A DNA stretch of 64,000 nt from the NCBI GenBank assembly GCA_028875575.1, contig JAPPDF010000097.1:31317-95316 (forward strand), given 5' to 3'. How positions within the stretch are numbered: position 1 is the first letter of the stretch; every line of letters begins with the position of its first letter. The notes under the pieces were generated by a model. That model was not told the origin of the DNA and made no database searches. It saw nothing but the letters and a program-made list of their open reading frames with translations. The translations under genes and the position numbers were made by a program. Shown here in pieces: positions 16,492 to 25,522 of this stretch. The DNA comes from Acidobacteriota bacterium (GTDB lineage: Bacteria; Acidobacteriota; Terriglobia; Versatilivoradales; Versatilivoraceae).

Positions 16492-18057
16492 ATGTCCGAA
16501 ACAACCTCAACCACCCGCTCCCATTCGCAGGCAGCCGTGCCTTTGGGCACACGTCTGCGTGTTGCCCTGGAGCTGCTGTTCGGTCTGCGTCCGGCCGATC
16601 TGCAGACAGCCAGGATCTACGCCGACGCCCAATTTGCCGGCCACTCCCTTGTCGTCAGGTGGGCAAAGCTGGTCTGGTGGGCCTGGCGCCAGATGTGGGT
16701 CACGATCCCGGACGCCAACCGGGATCTGGTCATCGAAGGCAGGATTTCCAGGACCCCCATGTGGTTGATCGACGCCAACCCCCTGGCCAATCACCCCTGG
16801 GAAAGCGACCCTTCGGCCCGACTGCCGCAGGAGGTGGACACGGTGGTGATCGGCGCCGGCTTCACCGGTGCAGCCGTGGCCTACCACTGGGCCCGCAGGG
16901 CTCCGGACGACCGCCGTCTGCTGGTGCTGGAGATGGATGATCCCGCCAGCGGCAGCTCGGGACGCAACGAGGGGCTGGTGGTGATGGGCCGCTACTTCAA
17001 GTATGTATACGACACCGTGCTGGAAAGATTGCCGAGCCTGCGTCCCGATCTGGAACGGGACCAGCGGCAGCGCCTGGCCCGTCAATTCGCCCGGGTCTAT
17101 TGTGTAGGGGCCTACCGCAACGCCGAAATGATCGAGAAGACCATCCGGAGCGAGGGCTTCGACTGCGACTATTCCCGTTCGGGCTGGGTTCAGGGCCAGG
17201 ATGCCCTGGGTCAGGAGGGGCTGGAGGCATCGGTGAAGATGGCGGTCGAAACCGGTTTCACCGACTGGACTTCCATCGGTCCCGAGGAGGTCCTGGAGCG
17301 CAGCGGCATGCGGGTGGATCATCCGTCCGGGTTTTCGCGGGCGGCGGCTTCCTGGCACCCGGCCAAGTGGGTCTGGTGTCTGCTGGGAGCCGCGCTCGGA
17401 AAGCCGAGCGTGGAACTGATGACCCGAACGCGTGTGACAGGGGTCGAGGACGAGGGAGAGCTCTATCGCGTGTCCACTACCCGAGGCTCCCTGTGGACCC
17501 GCCACCTGGTCTACGCCACCGAGTCCTACACTCCCAGGATCTATCCGCTGCTGCACGACTGCATCCTGCCCATGCAGCAGCAGGCAGCCAGCGGCGACGG
17601 CGGGCCCGAAAACATGAAGCCCCACGTGGGGATCAGCGGCTCCTGGTACTTCGCCGGACGTTACGCCCGCCGGGTCCTTTTCGGTTCGGGCGGTCCCCGT
17701 GTCCCCGATCAGGAGGCGGGCCGCAACCAGCCCTCACGTTTTCTCACCCGGTTCGTGGCGGCGGAGATGAAGAAGCAATTCGGTCCCTTTCGGCTCCGCA
17801 TGGCCAACGAATGGAGCGGCACCGTGAGCTATACGCCGGATGAATATCCCATCGTCGGACTGCTGGATGGGAAGCGCCGACACATCATCGGCGGAATGGC
17901 CGGCTCCGGCAGCGGGGTGTCCTTCAACGGCGGCCGCTGTATCGTCAACCGCATCCTGGGCCTGGACGACGAGCCCGACGACTATCCCCCCGCCTACTTC
18001 GCTCCCAGCCGCCTCATCGATCCCTCCCGCCACCCCTGGCCGGATATCGAACGGTAG
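16492..18057 (+). CDS. FAD-dependent oxidoreductase (DAO family)
   Basis: A 521-residue protein with the dinucleotide-binding motif VDTVVIGAGFTGAAVAYHWA (~residue 115), then GSSGRNEGLVV typical of the D-amino-acid-oxidase/glycine-oxidase family, and a C-terminal block SYTPDEYPIVGLLDGKRRHI followed by GGMAGSGSGVSF. It has an unusual ~110-residue N-terminal extension containing VRWAKLVWWAWRQMW, possibly a membrane-associated segment. Likely oxidises an amine or amino acid; the substrate is unknown. It is 112 bases after the isomerase gene. Its stop codon lies inside a 26-bp palindromic repeat. Confidence 0.85.
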   Translation: MSETTSTTRSHSQAAVPLGTRLRVALELLFGLRPADLQTARIYADAQFAGHSLVVRWAKLVWWAWRQMWVTIPDANRDLVIEGRISRTPMWLIDANPLANHPWESDPSARLPQEVDTVVIGAGFTGAAVAYHWARRAPDDRRLLVLEMDDPASGSSGRNEGLVVMGRYFKYVYDTVLERLPSLRPDLERDQRQRLARQFARVYCVGAYRNAEMIEKTIRSEGFDCDYSRSGWVQGQDALGQEGLEASVKMAVETGFTDWTSIGPEEVLERSGMRVDHPSGFSRAAASWHPAKWVWCLLGAALGKPSVELMTRTRVTGVEDEGELYRVSTTRGSLWTRHLVYATESYTPRIYPLLHDCILPMQQQAASGDGGPENMKPHVGISGSWYFAGRYARRVLFGSGGPRVPDQEAGRNQPSRFLTRFVAAEMKKQFGPFRLRMANEWSGTVSYTPDEYPIVGLLDGKRRHIIGGMAGSGSGVSFNGGRCIVNRILGLDDEPDDYPPAYFAPSRLIDPSRHPWPDIER

Positions 18058-18079
18058 GGGCAACCCTTGTGGTTGCCCG
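18054..18079. repeat. 26-bp palindromic repeat, copy 2, overlapping a stop codon
   Basis: Identical to 14377-14402. The TAG stop of the FAD oxidoreductase (18055-18057) is part of the repeat. The 8-bp stem GGGCAACC/GGTTGCCC lies between two convergent genes and could act as a bidirectional terminator. Confidence 0.82.
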
Positions 18080-18121
18080 ACTATTCTCCCGCCCCGTCAT
18101 TCGGCGCCATCCCTCGGCAAT

Positions 18122-19096
18122 TTACAGGTCGATGCGGTAGATCGGATCGAGTCCGCGGGCCACCCGGTCCAGGTTTTCAGCGGCCATGGCGGCTCGCCGC
18201 TCGGCCGTCTCCTGGGTCTGGCCGGCAATGTGGGGCGCCGCCACCACGTTGGGGAGTTGAACCAGCGGGGAATCCGGATCGACGGGCTCCTCGGCGAAGA
18301 CGTCCAGGCCGGCCCCGGCCAACTGTTTTTCGATCAGGGCCGCATAGAGGGCTTCCTGGTCCACCAGGGCACCTCGAGCCACGTTGATGAGGTAGGCGGT
18401 GGGCTTCATCAGCCGGAGCCGGCGCCCGTCGATGGTATGCCGGGTTTCCCGATTGAGGTGGAGGTGCAGCGAAAGGTAGTCGCTGTGAGCGATCATCTCG
18501 TCCAGTTGGTCGGGTGCGCCCACGAAATCGACTCCAAACTCCTCCTGTTCCTCCCGGGAGATGGACCGGATGTCAATGGCCGAAATCTTCATGGAAAAGC
18601 TCTTGGCCCGCCGCGCCAGCTCGATGGCGCTGGCGCCGAAGCCCACCAGGCCCAGACGCCGGTTTTCCAGGTCCAGCCCCTTGGGTCTGCCCACCACCCG
18701 GTCCCGGAGAAGAGCCTGGGATTCCGGCCAGCGGCGGGACACCATGATCATGAGCATCAGGGCGCATTCGGCCAGGGAGACGGCGCTGGAACCGCCGGGG
18801 GTGTTGGCGACCGGGATCCGCCTCTCACGCCAGTAGTCCACGTCGAAGTTGTCGAATCCTGTGCTGACCAGCTGCCACAACTTGACCGAACCGGCCAGGA
18901 GGTCGGCCAACGGCCGCTTGTCCGTGGGACCGCCTATGTCCAACACCGCGTCTACTCCCTGCAATTGTGGCGCCGGGTCCTGTTTGGGGTCGAATCGGAC
19001 AACCTGGTGACGGGGGGCAATCAACTTCATTGCCTCCTGCTCCCAGAAGTCGGGAGGGGGCGTGGCAAGCAAGAGAACCTTGATAGAGGGAGCCAT
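18122..19096 (-). CDS. D-isomer-specific 2-hydroxyacid dehydrogenase
   Basis: A 324-residue NAD(P)-dependent dehydrogenase. Catalytic residues are the Arg in NVARGALVDQEAL, the Glu in DVFAEEPVDPDSP and the His in AAPHIAGQT. The Rossmann motif reads LGLVGFGASAIELARRA, with alanine where the third glycine of GxGxxG is expected; this is tolerated in some members. It interconverts a 2-keto acid and a D-2-hydroxy acid. GGAGG lies 8 bases before the ATG. It is convergent with the BKACE-isomerase-oxidase genes. Confidence 0.92.
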   Translation of the reverse strand: MAPSIKVLLLATPPPDFWEQEAMKLIAPRHQVVRFDPKQDPAPQLQGVDAVLDIGGPTDKRPLADLLAGSVKLWQLVSTGFDNFDVDYWRERRIPVANTPGGSSAVSLAECALMLMIMVSRRWPESQALLRDRVVGRPKGLDLENRRLGLVGFGASAIELARRAKSFSMKISAIDIRSISREEQEEFGVDFVGAPDQLDEMIAHSDYLSLHLHLNRETRHTIDGRRLRLMKPTAYLINVARGALVDQEALYAALIEKQLAGAGLDVFAEEPVDPDSPLVQLPNVVAAPHIAGQTQETAERRAAMAAENLDRVARGLDPIYRIDL

Positions 19097-19276
19097 AAGA
19101 TGAACCTCCTGGTTGGATGGACTAGCGAGGCGGAGACTCGGACCGACACGCGATTAAGGGAAAAGAGATATCCACGAAGGGGCACGAGGGGAATTGTTGA
19201 TTTCGGATTTTTGATTGGGGAGTACGGACAACTGATTGTGCTTCAAACCCAAAGTCTACCATTGCGAAGCCGGGTC

Positions 19277-19507
19277 CTACTCGCAGGCTCCCTCGGCAAC
19301 AGCCTGTTCCATGTCCTCCGGCGTGCGGTGAGGGCCGTCATGTCTCAATGCTGCAAAGAGTCGCCCGATGGACCGCACGGGCAAGATTCGGACCTCATTG
19401 TCCAGGATGACATAACGTACGCGACCTCCGGTCCTGACACCGAGTGCCTGCCGCACGGATTTTGGCAATGTCGTTTGCCCTTTTGAAGTGACGGCGGATT
19501 CAACCAT
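19277..19507 (-). CDS. AbrB/MazE-type antitoxin, no toxin beside it
   Basis: A 76-residue SpoVT-AbrB swapped-hairpin DNA-binding protein: SAVTSKGQTTLPKSVRQALGV followed by GGRVRYVILDNEVRILPV. Such proteins are antitoxins that also repress their own operon. The ATG at 19507 follows AGGTG by 6 bases; GTG at 19516 is a possible alternative. The expected PIN toxin gene is missing: the 180 bases downstream contain no frame, and the next gene is the dehydrogenase. Confidence 0.85.
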   Translation of the reverse strand: MVESAVTSKGQTTLPKSVRQALGVRTGGRVRYVILDNEVRILPVRSIGRLFAALRHDGPHRTPEDMEQAVAEGACE

Positions 19508-19639
19508 GGAGAACACCTGATTCCTTACTTAAGTTAAACATGCCTTTACATATAAGAAAACCAAGGTGACGTGATGCATTGCACGCCGGGTAAGCCGGTC
19601 CCCTTTCATGCCGTGCGGATCAATCGGGTGGAGCCGGTT

Positions 19640-19780
19640 GCAAAATTCGGCGGCGGAATCTTTGTCGGGAATGGCCACAAAAGGCACAAAAACACAAAGA
19701 GAGCGGAACGATATCAAAATTCGTTTTGTGCTTTTTGTGGTGAACCTGAATTTCTCACCAAGTCGCAGCCGATATTGCAA
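19640..19780 (+). repeat. Dispersed AT-rich repeat (CACAAAAGGCACAAAA family), copy 1
   Basis: Starts gcaaaattcggcggcgg, contains ggaatggccacaaaaggcac, then an inverted TTTTGTGCTTTTTGTGG arm, and ends at tcgcagccgatattgcaa. Related copies lie at 32335-32460 and, reversed, 50839-50946. The pairing arms suggest a MITE-like or hairpin element. The surrounding gap 19508-19811 has no gene. Confidence 0.8.
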
Positions 19781-19811
19781 TGGGCTCTAGTTTGTTTCAG
19801 GTAAATGCAGG

Positions 19812-21305
19812 CTAGCCGGCCGGGAAGTGCCTGGCCAGATCGTGCTTGTTGACCTTGCCCATCACGTTGCGGGGCAGGTCATCCATCTGCAGGAAATGTT
19901 GGGGCACCTTGTAGACAGCCAGCCTGGCCTTGGCCCACAGGCGCAGGCGGTCGGGATCGGGGGACCGGCCGGAGCGGGGAACCAGCGCCACCGCCACGCA
20001 CTCTCCCCATTCCCTGTCGGGAAGTCCGACCACGGCACACTCGGCAATGTCCGGGTGGGTCAGCAACACCTCTTCGATTTCCAGGGCCGAGACCTTGTAT
20101 CCTCCTGTCTTGATGATGTCCACGCTCTGGCGGCCCAGGATGCGGTAGGAGCCCTTCTCGACCACGGCCACGTCACCGGTCCGGAACCAACCGTCCGTGA
20201 ACGCTGCCCGGGTTTCCTCCGGTCTTCTCCAGTACTCCGCGAAGACTCCGGGTCCCTTGACCTGAATCTCCCCTGGAGTGCCGGACTCGACCGGTTTCTC
20301 CTGGTCGTCCACCAATCGCACTTCGACGCCTGGAAGCGGTGTGCCCACGTATCCCGCCCGCCTATCGCCCTCCAGGGGGTTGGAGAGGGCCATCCCGATC
20401 TCGGTCATGCCATAGCGTTCCAGCAGCCGGTGGCCGCTGATCTGCTGCCACTTCTGCAGCACCTGCACCGGCAGCGCCGCCGAGCCCGAGACCATCAGGC
20501 GCAGCTTGGAGCAGGCCTGAGACCAGATCTTTCGTCGGGAGGCAGGCGAGGCCTCCCAGGCGGTGATCAGCATGGAATAAACGGTCGGTACCGCCATGAA
20601 CAGCGTCAGGGGGCTCCGGACGAATCGCTCCCACACCTCGCCGGCCTGGAATCCCGGCAGCATCTCGCAGGTGGCGCCCGACCAGAGAGCACAGCACAGA
20701 ACATTGACGATGCCGTGCACGTGGTGCAGGGGAAGGACATGCAGGATATGGTCCTGTGGTTGCCATCCCCAGGCCCGGACCAGTGTCTCGATCTGGGACT
20801 CGAGGTTTCCATGGGTGGAGACCACTCCCTTGGGCCGGCTGGTGGTGCCGCTGGTGTAGACGATCATGGCCCGTCGCGAGGGAGAGATGGAGGGCAGCCG
20901 CACCGAGGCGGAGTCCGGTTCCGCAGAGGCGTCATCCATAAGGGCCACGTCGCACCTGCGGGCGACCGGACGGATCCGTTCCGCAAAGGATCTGTGGACG
21001 ACGACCAGGTGGGCTCCGGAGTCCCGGATGACGTATTCCCACTCCGGCGGCGGATGGGAGGTGCAGAGGGGCACGGCAATGCCGCCGGCTCTCCAGATTC
21101 CCCACTGGGTGCCCACGTGGGAAAACCCCGGGGGTAGCAGGAAGGCGACTCTCTTTTCCTCGAGGTCGGCGGCTCCTTGAAGCAGTCTCCCCGCCGCACC
21201 GGCCGACGCCCGCAGCAGATCGCGGTAGGAGAAACAGGCGCCCTCGGCCAGAACGGCGGTTCGGTCGGGATGCTGCCGGGCCTGTTGGACCAGTCCTGGT
21301 TCCAT
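19812..21305 (-). CDS. Acyl-CoA synthetase, malonyl-CoA synthetase (MatB)-like
   Basis: A 497-residue adenylate-forming ligase. Motifs in order: MIVYTSGTTSRPKGV (phosphate loop), HVLPLHHVHGIVNVL, LLERYGMTEIGM, DGWFRTGDVAVVE, GRQSVDIIKTGGYKVSALEIEEV and a C-terminal NVMGKVNK with the catalytic lysine. HVLPLHHVHG and SVDIIKTGGYKVSALEIE closely resemble MatB/ACSF3 malonyl-CoA synthetases, so malonate or methylmalonate is the likely substrate. The start at 21305 is taken because homology begins with MEPGLVQQARQHPDRTAV; the frame is open further upstream. It lies 59 bases downstream of the TonB-receptor gene on the same strand. Confidence 0.88.
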   Translation of the reverse strand: MEPGLVQQARQHPDRTAVLAEGACFSYRDLLRASAGAAGRLLQGAADLEEKRVAFLLPPGFSHVGTQWGIWRAGGIAVPLCTSHPPPEWEYVIRDSGAHLVVVHRSFAERIRPVARRCDVALMDDASAEPDSASVRLPSISPSRRAMIVYTSGTTSRPKGVVSTHGNLESQIETLVRAWGWQPQDHILHVLPLHHVHGIVNVLCCALWSGATCEMLPGFQAGEVWERFVRSPLTLFMAVPTVYSMLITAWEASPASRRKIWSQACSKLRLMVSGSAALPVQVLQKWQQISGHRLLERYGMTEIGMALSNPLEGDRRAGYVGTPLPGVEVRLVDDQEKPVESGTPGEIQVKGPGVFAEYWRRPEETRAAFTDGWFRTGDVAVVEKGSYRILGRQSVDIIKTGGYKVSALEIEEVLLTHPDIAECAVVGLPDREWGECVAVALVPRSGRSPDPDRLRLWAKARLAVYKVPQHFLQMDDLPRNVMGKVNKHDLARHFPAG

Positions 21306-21364
21306 GGATCGTTTCCCGGGAAGACAAGAGTGCTGACGGCTATGGGGCCTGGATTCGGCCCCGG

Positions 21365-24300
21365 TCAAAACCGCTGGGTGACGGTCAGCTTTACCCTGCG
21401 CCCCCGGGGGTTGTGCGTCAGGGAATCGAAGGCCAGCTCGGTGTTCACAAGGGGAGGCCGCTGGTCGGCCAGGTTCAGCGCGGAAACGGTCACCGTCGTT
21501 CCGGAATTGGGAATCTGCCACCGGAAGTTCATGTCGAAGGTCAGGAACTTGTCGATCTGACTGTAGGCGGCCACGGTGTCCCGATCCTCGTATCCCGAGA
21601 TGTAGTGCACCCCTCCGATCAGGCCGTAGTGCCTCCAGTGGTAGCCCAGGCTGCCGTGCGTTCTCCAGCGGGGCAGGGGAGGGGCCAGCGGATTGGTCCG
21701 GTTCAGGTAGCCAGCCGCCTGCTCCCTGGGACGCAGTACCACGTCGTTGTGGCGGAGCGCCTCCACTTCGAAGTCGAGGGTGTGATTGCCGTCCAGGCGG
21801 CCAACCAGCACACCCGGTCCCATGAGCCTGCGGCCGCCCAGGTGCCAGTCGATCCCCGAGGTCTTGATGCCCGGCCAGTTGATGTGGTGCACGCGGATTC
21901 TCTCGATGTCCACCGGTTCGCAACTGCCGTCATTGCGGTTGCCGGGACAGAAGATGCGATCCTGCACCGCGCTTCGAGTGGCCGGGTCGGCGTAGGCGGA
22001 AGCCAGGGCGGCGTGGGGAAGGACCCCGATGGGGTTGTTGAAGTCGAATCCCCAGTAGTCCAGCGTGAAGTCGAAGTCGGGGTCGCGCTTGACGATCACG
22101 CCCAGGTTGTAGGTGAGCGCATCTTCCGGAAGCAGAGTGGTGCTCCCGGAAGTGCTGATGGCCTTCCAGGTCCCGCTGGCGGCCACGTAGTCGGTGGTGG
22201 TGACCAGGTCCTGGTTGAGGTCGTCCACCGAGGGAGTGCGGAAGGAGGTCTGAATCGTGCCCCTCAGGGCCACCAGGTTGCTCAGTTGCACGCGGATGGA
22301 GGTCTTGGGGTCGAAGCTGTCGGCGAACTCGTAGCGTTCGTAGTGGGCGGCCACCTGGGCATCCACCCTCTCGCCCAACTTGAGAGCCAGTTCCACGAAG
22401 GTCACGTGCGTTCCCTGCTGGTCGTCGTAGGGATGGGCTCCGGAAGTGAAGGTGAAGGAGCCGGTTTGCACCGGACAGGTAGTATCACCCGGGACCGGGC
22501 AGGGGTTGATGTCCAGGTTGCCGGCGGCGTTGGGGGTCGTTCCCACGTCCACCAGCCGGTACTGATAGCCCACCGCGTAGCTTGCCACGCTGGAATACAG
22601 CGTCCCGTTCAGGGTGGCGTCGGTCGTCAACAGGCTGGCCCGGTTGACGAAGGTGACGTCCTCGTTGATCCATCCCAGCAGTTCGGGACTGTTGGCCAGT
22701 TCGGGCCGAAACTCGGGGTTTTGAGTGTCTCTGAACTGGGAGCCCGGCTGGGCCGAGAATCCGATGGCGTTGCTGAAGGGGTTGTAGTAGGAGCAGTCGC
22801 CCCGCCCGGGAGCGACGCCCTCGGGGACGGAACCGAGAGCCATCCCGGAGGGCGCCGTCGGGTCCCGCGCCACGTTGACGCCGCAGTTGGGGCCGCCGAA
22901 ACCCCGATAGGCCAGGAACTTGCGATGGGCCCATTCCCCCGGGTGGCTCAGCTCTCCCCTGGCGTCGGAGTAGGTTGCTCCCAGATCGTAGAAGAGGCCG
23001 GTTTCGGCGATCTCTCCCCCCACCGATCCTCCCAGACGCCTGGTGCGGGACTGCCGGGGCGATCTGCGCCCGGGCCCGGAGTTGCCGACCAGGCGGCCGA
23101 AGAAGTACCAGGGCTCTTCTCCGGTGAGGTCCAGCGGCTCGCCGGCGCTGCTGGGCATCATCGGGTATTGGCTCACAAACGCCCGTCTGCCCGGGTGATC
23201 GGCGCCGATCACCTGCAGGCCGTCGAAAATGGACACCGGCGGGAAGGACGGGGTGGTCTCCCAGTCGGGAATTCGGGCATCGGCGTAGAGCATCTCCAGG
23301 TGGTAGTTCCTGTTGTCACCGAAGGTCCCGTTGATCTCGGCGAACCCCCGACTGTGCTGCTGGGCGTAGATCAGGCTGTCCCAGGGCTGGTAGCGGAAGC
23401 GGCAGGTGCGGGAGCCGTTGTCCGTGTATCCCCCCATTGCGTCGCAGCCCGGGTCGATGAAGCGGGGGGCTTCCACCAGAGCCGAAATTCCGGTGGCTCC
23501 GGTCTGGGGCACGATGAAGGCGCCGGGGTTGCCGGTCCCCGACCATCCCCACCACCACCCCGGGTAGGGGCGCAACGACCAGCCGGTCTCCTCGGCTCCG
23601 AAGTGGCCGGTGCGCTTGTGTTCCATGGCCACCACCACGTGGGCGGAGGAGCCGAACTTCCTGCCCCAGATTCCGCCCAGCATTCCGTCCTTGGAACCGG
23701 AAAAGTGGTCGTAGGAAGCCGTGACTTCGAAGCCCTCGAACTGACTGCGGGTGATGAAGTTGACCACGCCGGCGATCGCGTCCGAGCCGTAGACGGCGCC
23801 GGCGCCCTCCTTGAGGACGTCGATCCGGTCGATGGCCACGGTCGGAAACGCGTTCACGTCCACAAAGCGGCCGCCGGCAAGCCGGGCCGGCAGGTAGGTC
23901 TGGCGCCGTCCGTTGAGCAGGACCAGGGTCCGAGAGGCTCCCAGGGAGCGCAGATTCACGTTGGCCACCGTCTCGGCAATGCCGGTCGAGGTGCCGTTGT
24001 ACCAACTGTTGGACTCGCCCAGCACGCCGCCGCTGACACTCATGTTCTTGAACAGTTCAACCACCGAGGGCGATCCCTGCTGGGAGAGGGATTCCCGGTT
24101 GATGATAGAGACGGAATTGGGAGAGTCGATGGGAGTTTCGCGGATCACGGTGCCCGTCACATCGATCTCGGTGTAGATGATGTCGCCCTCATCGGTCAGC
24201 AGGATGTCGGTGTCGTCGTCTGGAGTGGCCGGGTCGGTTTGTTCCTCTTGTTCGCCGCGGTCGGACTCCCCGGTCTCCTGATCCGGCGCCGGCTGGTCCT

Positions 24301-24394
24301 GCGGGGAGATTGCGGGGCTTGAGGCCACAGCAGGCTCTCCGAAGAGCGCCAGGAGAATGACCAGGCCGATGGCCTGAGCGAGTCGGTGGTTCAT
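21365..24394 (-). CDS. TonB-dependent outer-membrane receptor
   Basis: A 1009-residue receptor. Signal peptide MNHRLAQAIGLVILLALFGE..., then an acidic linker (~residues 30-70), a TonB-box-like region around DIIYTEIDVTGTVI, a plug domain (SVSIINRESLSQQGSPSVVELFKNM; LRSLGASRTLVLLNGRR; IDRIDVLKEGAGAVYGSDA; GVVNFITR) and a long beta-barrel that ends VKLTVTQRF with the terminal Phe of outer-membrane barrels. It imports a substrate with TonB/ExbBD energy; the ligand is unknown. GGAGAAACC precedes the ATG. Linkage to the acyl-CoA synthetase hints at uptake of an acid or conjugate. Confidence 0.95.
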   Translation of the reverse strand: MNHRLAQAIGLVILLALFGEPAVASSPAISPQDQPAPDQETGESDRGEQEEQTDPATPDDDTDILLTDEGDIIYTEIDVTGTVIRETPIDSPNSVSIINRESLSQQGSPSVVELFKNMSVSGGVLGESNSWYNGTSTGIAETVANVNLRSLGASRTLVLLNGRRQTYLPARLAGGRFVDVNAFPTVAIDRIDVLKEGAGAVYGSDAIAGVVNFITRSQFEGFEVTASYDHFSGSKDGMLGGIWGRKFGSSAHVVVAMEHKRTGHFGAEETGWSLRPYPGWWWGWSGTGNPGAFIVPQTGATGISALVEAPRFIDPGCDAMGGYTDNGSRTCRFRYQPWDSLIYAQQHSRGFAEINGTFGDNRNYHLEMLYADARIPDWETTPSFPPVSIFDGLQVIGADHPGRRAFVSQYPMMPSSAGEPLDLTGEEPWYFFGRLVGNSGPGRRSPRQSRTRRLGGSVGGEIAETGLFYDLGATYSDARGELSHPGEWAHRKFLAYRGFGGPNCGVNVARDPTAPSGMALGSVPEGVAPGRGDCSYYNPFSNAIGFSAQPGSQFRDTQNPEFRPELANSPELLGWINEDVTFVNRASLLTTDATLNGTLYSSVASYAVGYQYRLVDVGTTPNAAGNLDINPCPVPGDTTCPVQTGSFTFTSGAHPYDDQQGTHVTFVELALKLGERVDAQVAAHYERYEFADSFDPKTSIRVQLSNLVALRGTIQTSFRTPSVDDLNQDLVTTTDYVAASGTWKAISTSGSTTLLPEDALTYNLGVIVKRDPDFDFTLDYWGFDFNNPIGVLPHAALASAYADPATRSAVQDRIFCPGNRNDGSCEPVDIERIRVHHINWPGIKTSGIDWHLGGRRLMGPGVLVGRLDGNHTLDFEVEALRHNDVVLRPREQAAGYLNRTNPLAPPLPRWRTHGSLGYHWRHYGLIGGVHYISGYEDRDTVAAYSQIDKFLTFDMNFRWQIPNSGTTVTVSALNLADQRPPLVNTELAFDSLTHNPRGRRVKLTVTQRF

Positions 24395-24552
24395 GGTTTC
24401 TCCGGAACAGGTGAGGTCGACGTCAAGGACTCAGTGGGTTAAGGCTATGCTAGCCAGTACTTTCGCGGTTCTTGTGGTTGCCACCGATGGCCGCTCCAGT
24501 ATAATCGAAGGGCTTGTATCGATTCCATCGGATATGGGCTGGGAGCGGAGCC

Positions 24553-25380
24553 ATGGCCGTCACCGGTATTGAAGGACTGAAGATCATTCCAACCGGCGGA
24601 GCCCTGGGGGCCGAGATTCGGGGAGTGGACCTGTCCAGGCCGCTGACGGCGGATGCGGCGGCGATCATTCGCCAGGCTCTCCGGCAGCACTGTCTGATCT
24701 ACTTCAGAAAGCAGCGCATCAGCGAGCGGAACCAGGTAGATTTTACCCGGCATTTCGGCAAACCCGTGGAGCACGTGCGCAAGCAGCTGGATCGCCCCGT
24801 CAAGGAGATTTTCCTCATCTCCAATCTCAAGAAGAACGGACAGCCGATCGGAGCCCTCAGCAACGAGGAAATCGGTTTTCATTCCGACCTTTCCTACCTG
24901 CCCCAGCCCGGGACCATCTCGACTCTCTACGCCGTCGAGCTCCCCGAGGGCGGCGGTGGCGCCACCCGGTGGTGCAATGGATACGCTGCCTACGACGCTC
25001 TGGACGACGCGCTCAAGGCGCGCCTGCGGGGGCTGAGAGCTGTCCATCGACACTCGGTGGAGGCGCAGAATCGTCCCTATCCCGTGTCTCACCCCCTGGC
25101 CTGCACCCATCCGGAGACAGGCCGCAAGGCCCTCTACCTGGGTCCCCACCTTACCAAGTACGTTGTCGGGTTCGAACCCTCCGAGAGCCGGCAACTGCTG
25201 GACCTTCTATTCAGCCACATTGAGCTTCCGCGCTTCGTCTGGACACACCACTGGCAGATCGACGACCTGGTGGTCTGGGACAACCGTTGCACCATGCACC
25301 GCCGGGAAGGGTTTCCCGGCCGGGAGCGCCGTCTCCTCAAGCGAACCCAGGTCTTCAACGACCAGACGCCCCGGGAATGA
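24553..25380 (+). CDS. TauD/TfdA-family Fe(II)/2-oxoglutarate dioxygenase
   Basis: A 275-residue dioxygenase. The iron facial triad is visible: HxD in EIGFHSDLSYLP and the distal His in WDNRCTMHRREGF, with the 2-oxoglutarate-binding Arg in RLLKRTQVF. These enzymes hydroxylate and often cleave small acids (taurine, 2,4-D, alkyl sulfates) with O2. The ATG at 24553 follows GGAG and begins MAVTGIEGLKIIPTGGALGAEI, the family start. It is divergent from the TonB-receptor gene with a 158-base gap, so the two may share a control region. Confidence 0.92.
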   Translation: MAVTGIEGLKIIPTGGALGAEIRGVDLSRPLTADAAAIIRQALRQHCLIYFRKQRISERNQVDFTRHFGKPVEHVRKQLDRPVKEIFLISNLKKNGQPIGALSNEEIGFHSDLSYLPQPGTISTLYAVELPEGGGGATRWCNGYAAYDALDDALKARLRGLRAVHRHSVEAQNRPYPVSHPLACTHPETGRKALYLGPHLTKYVVGFEPSESRQLLDLLFSHIELPRFVWTHHWQIDDLVVWDNRCTMHRREGFPGRERRLLKRTQVFNDQTPRE

Positions 25381-25522
25381 GCCGGGACCAACCTGCGGGC
25401 CCCCGGACGCCGCGATTAATTCGGACTGAAACAGGGGTGTTTCGGACCAGTGGAGAGTGGAGAGTGAAGAGTTGTCAGCCGTGGGTTTCGGGGACGAGCT
25501 GGCAGATTATGAACTGTCTGCG

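Noticed and set aside
21413..24322. 969-codon open frame antisense to the TonB receptor
   Set aside because: Long antisense frames are common opposite high-GC genes; its residues (Gly/Val/His-rich, no motifs) are a mirror of the receptor codons.
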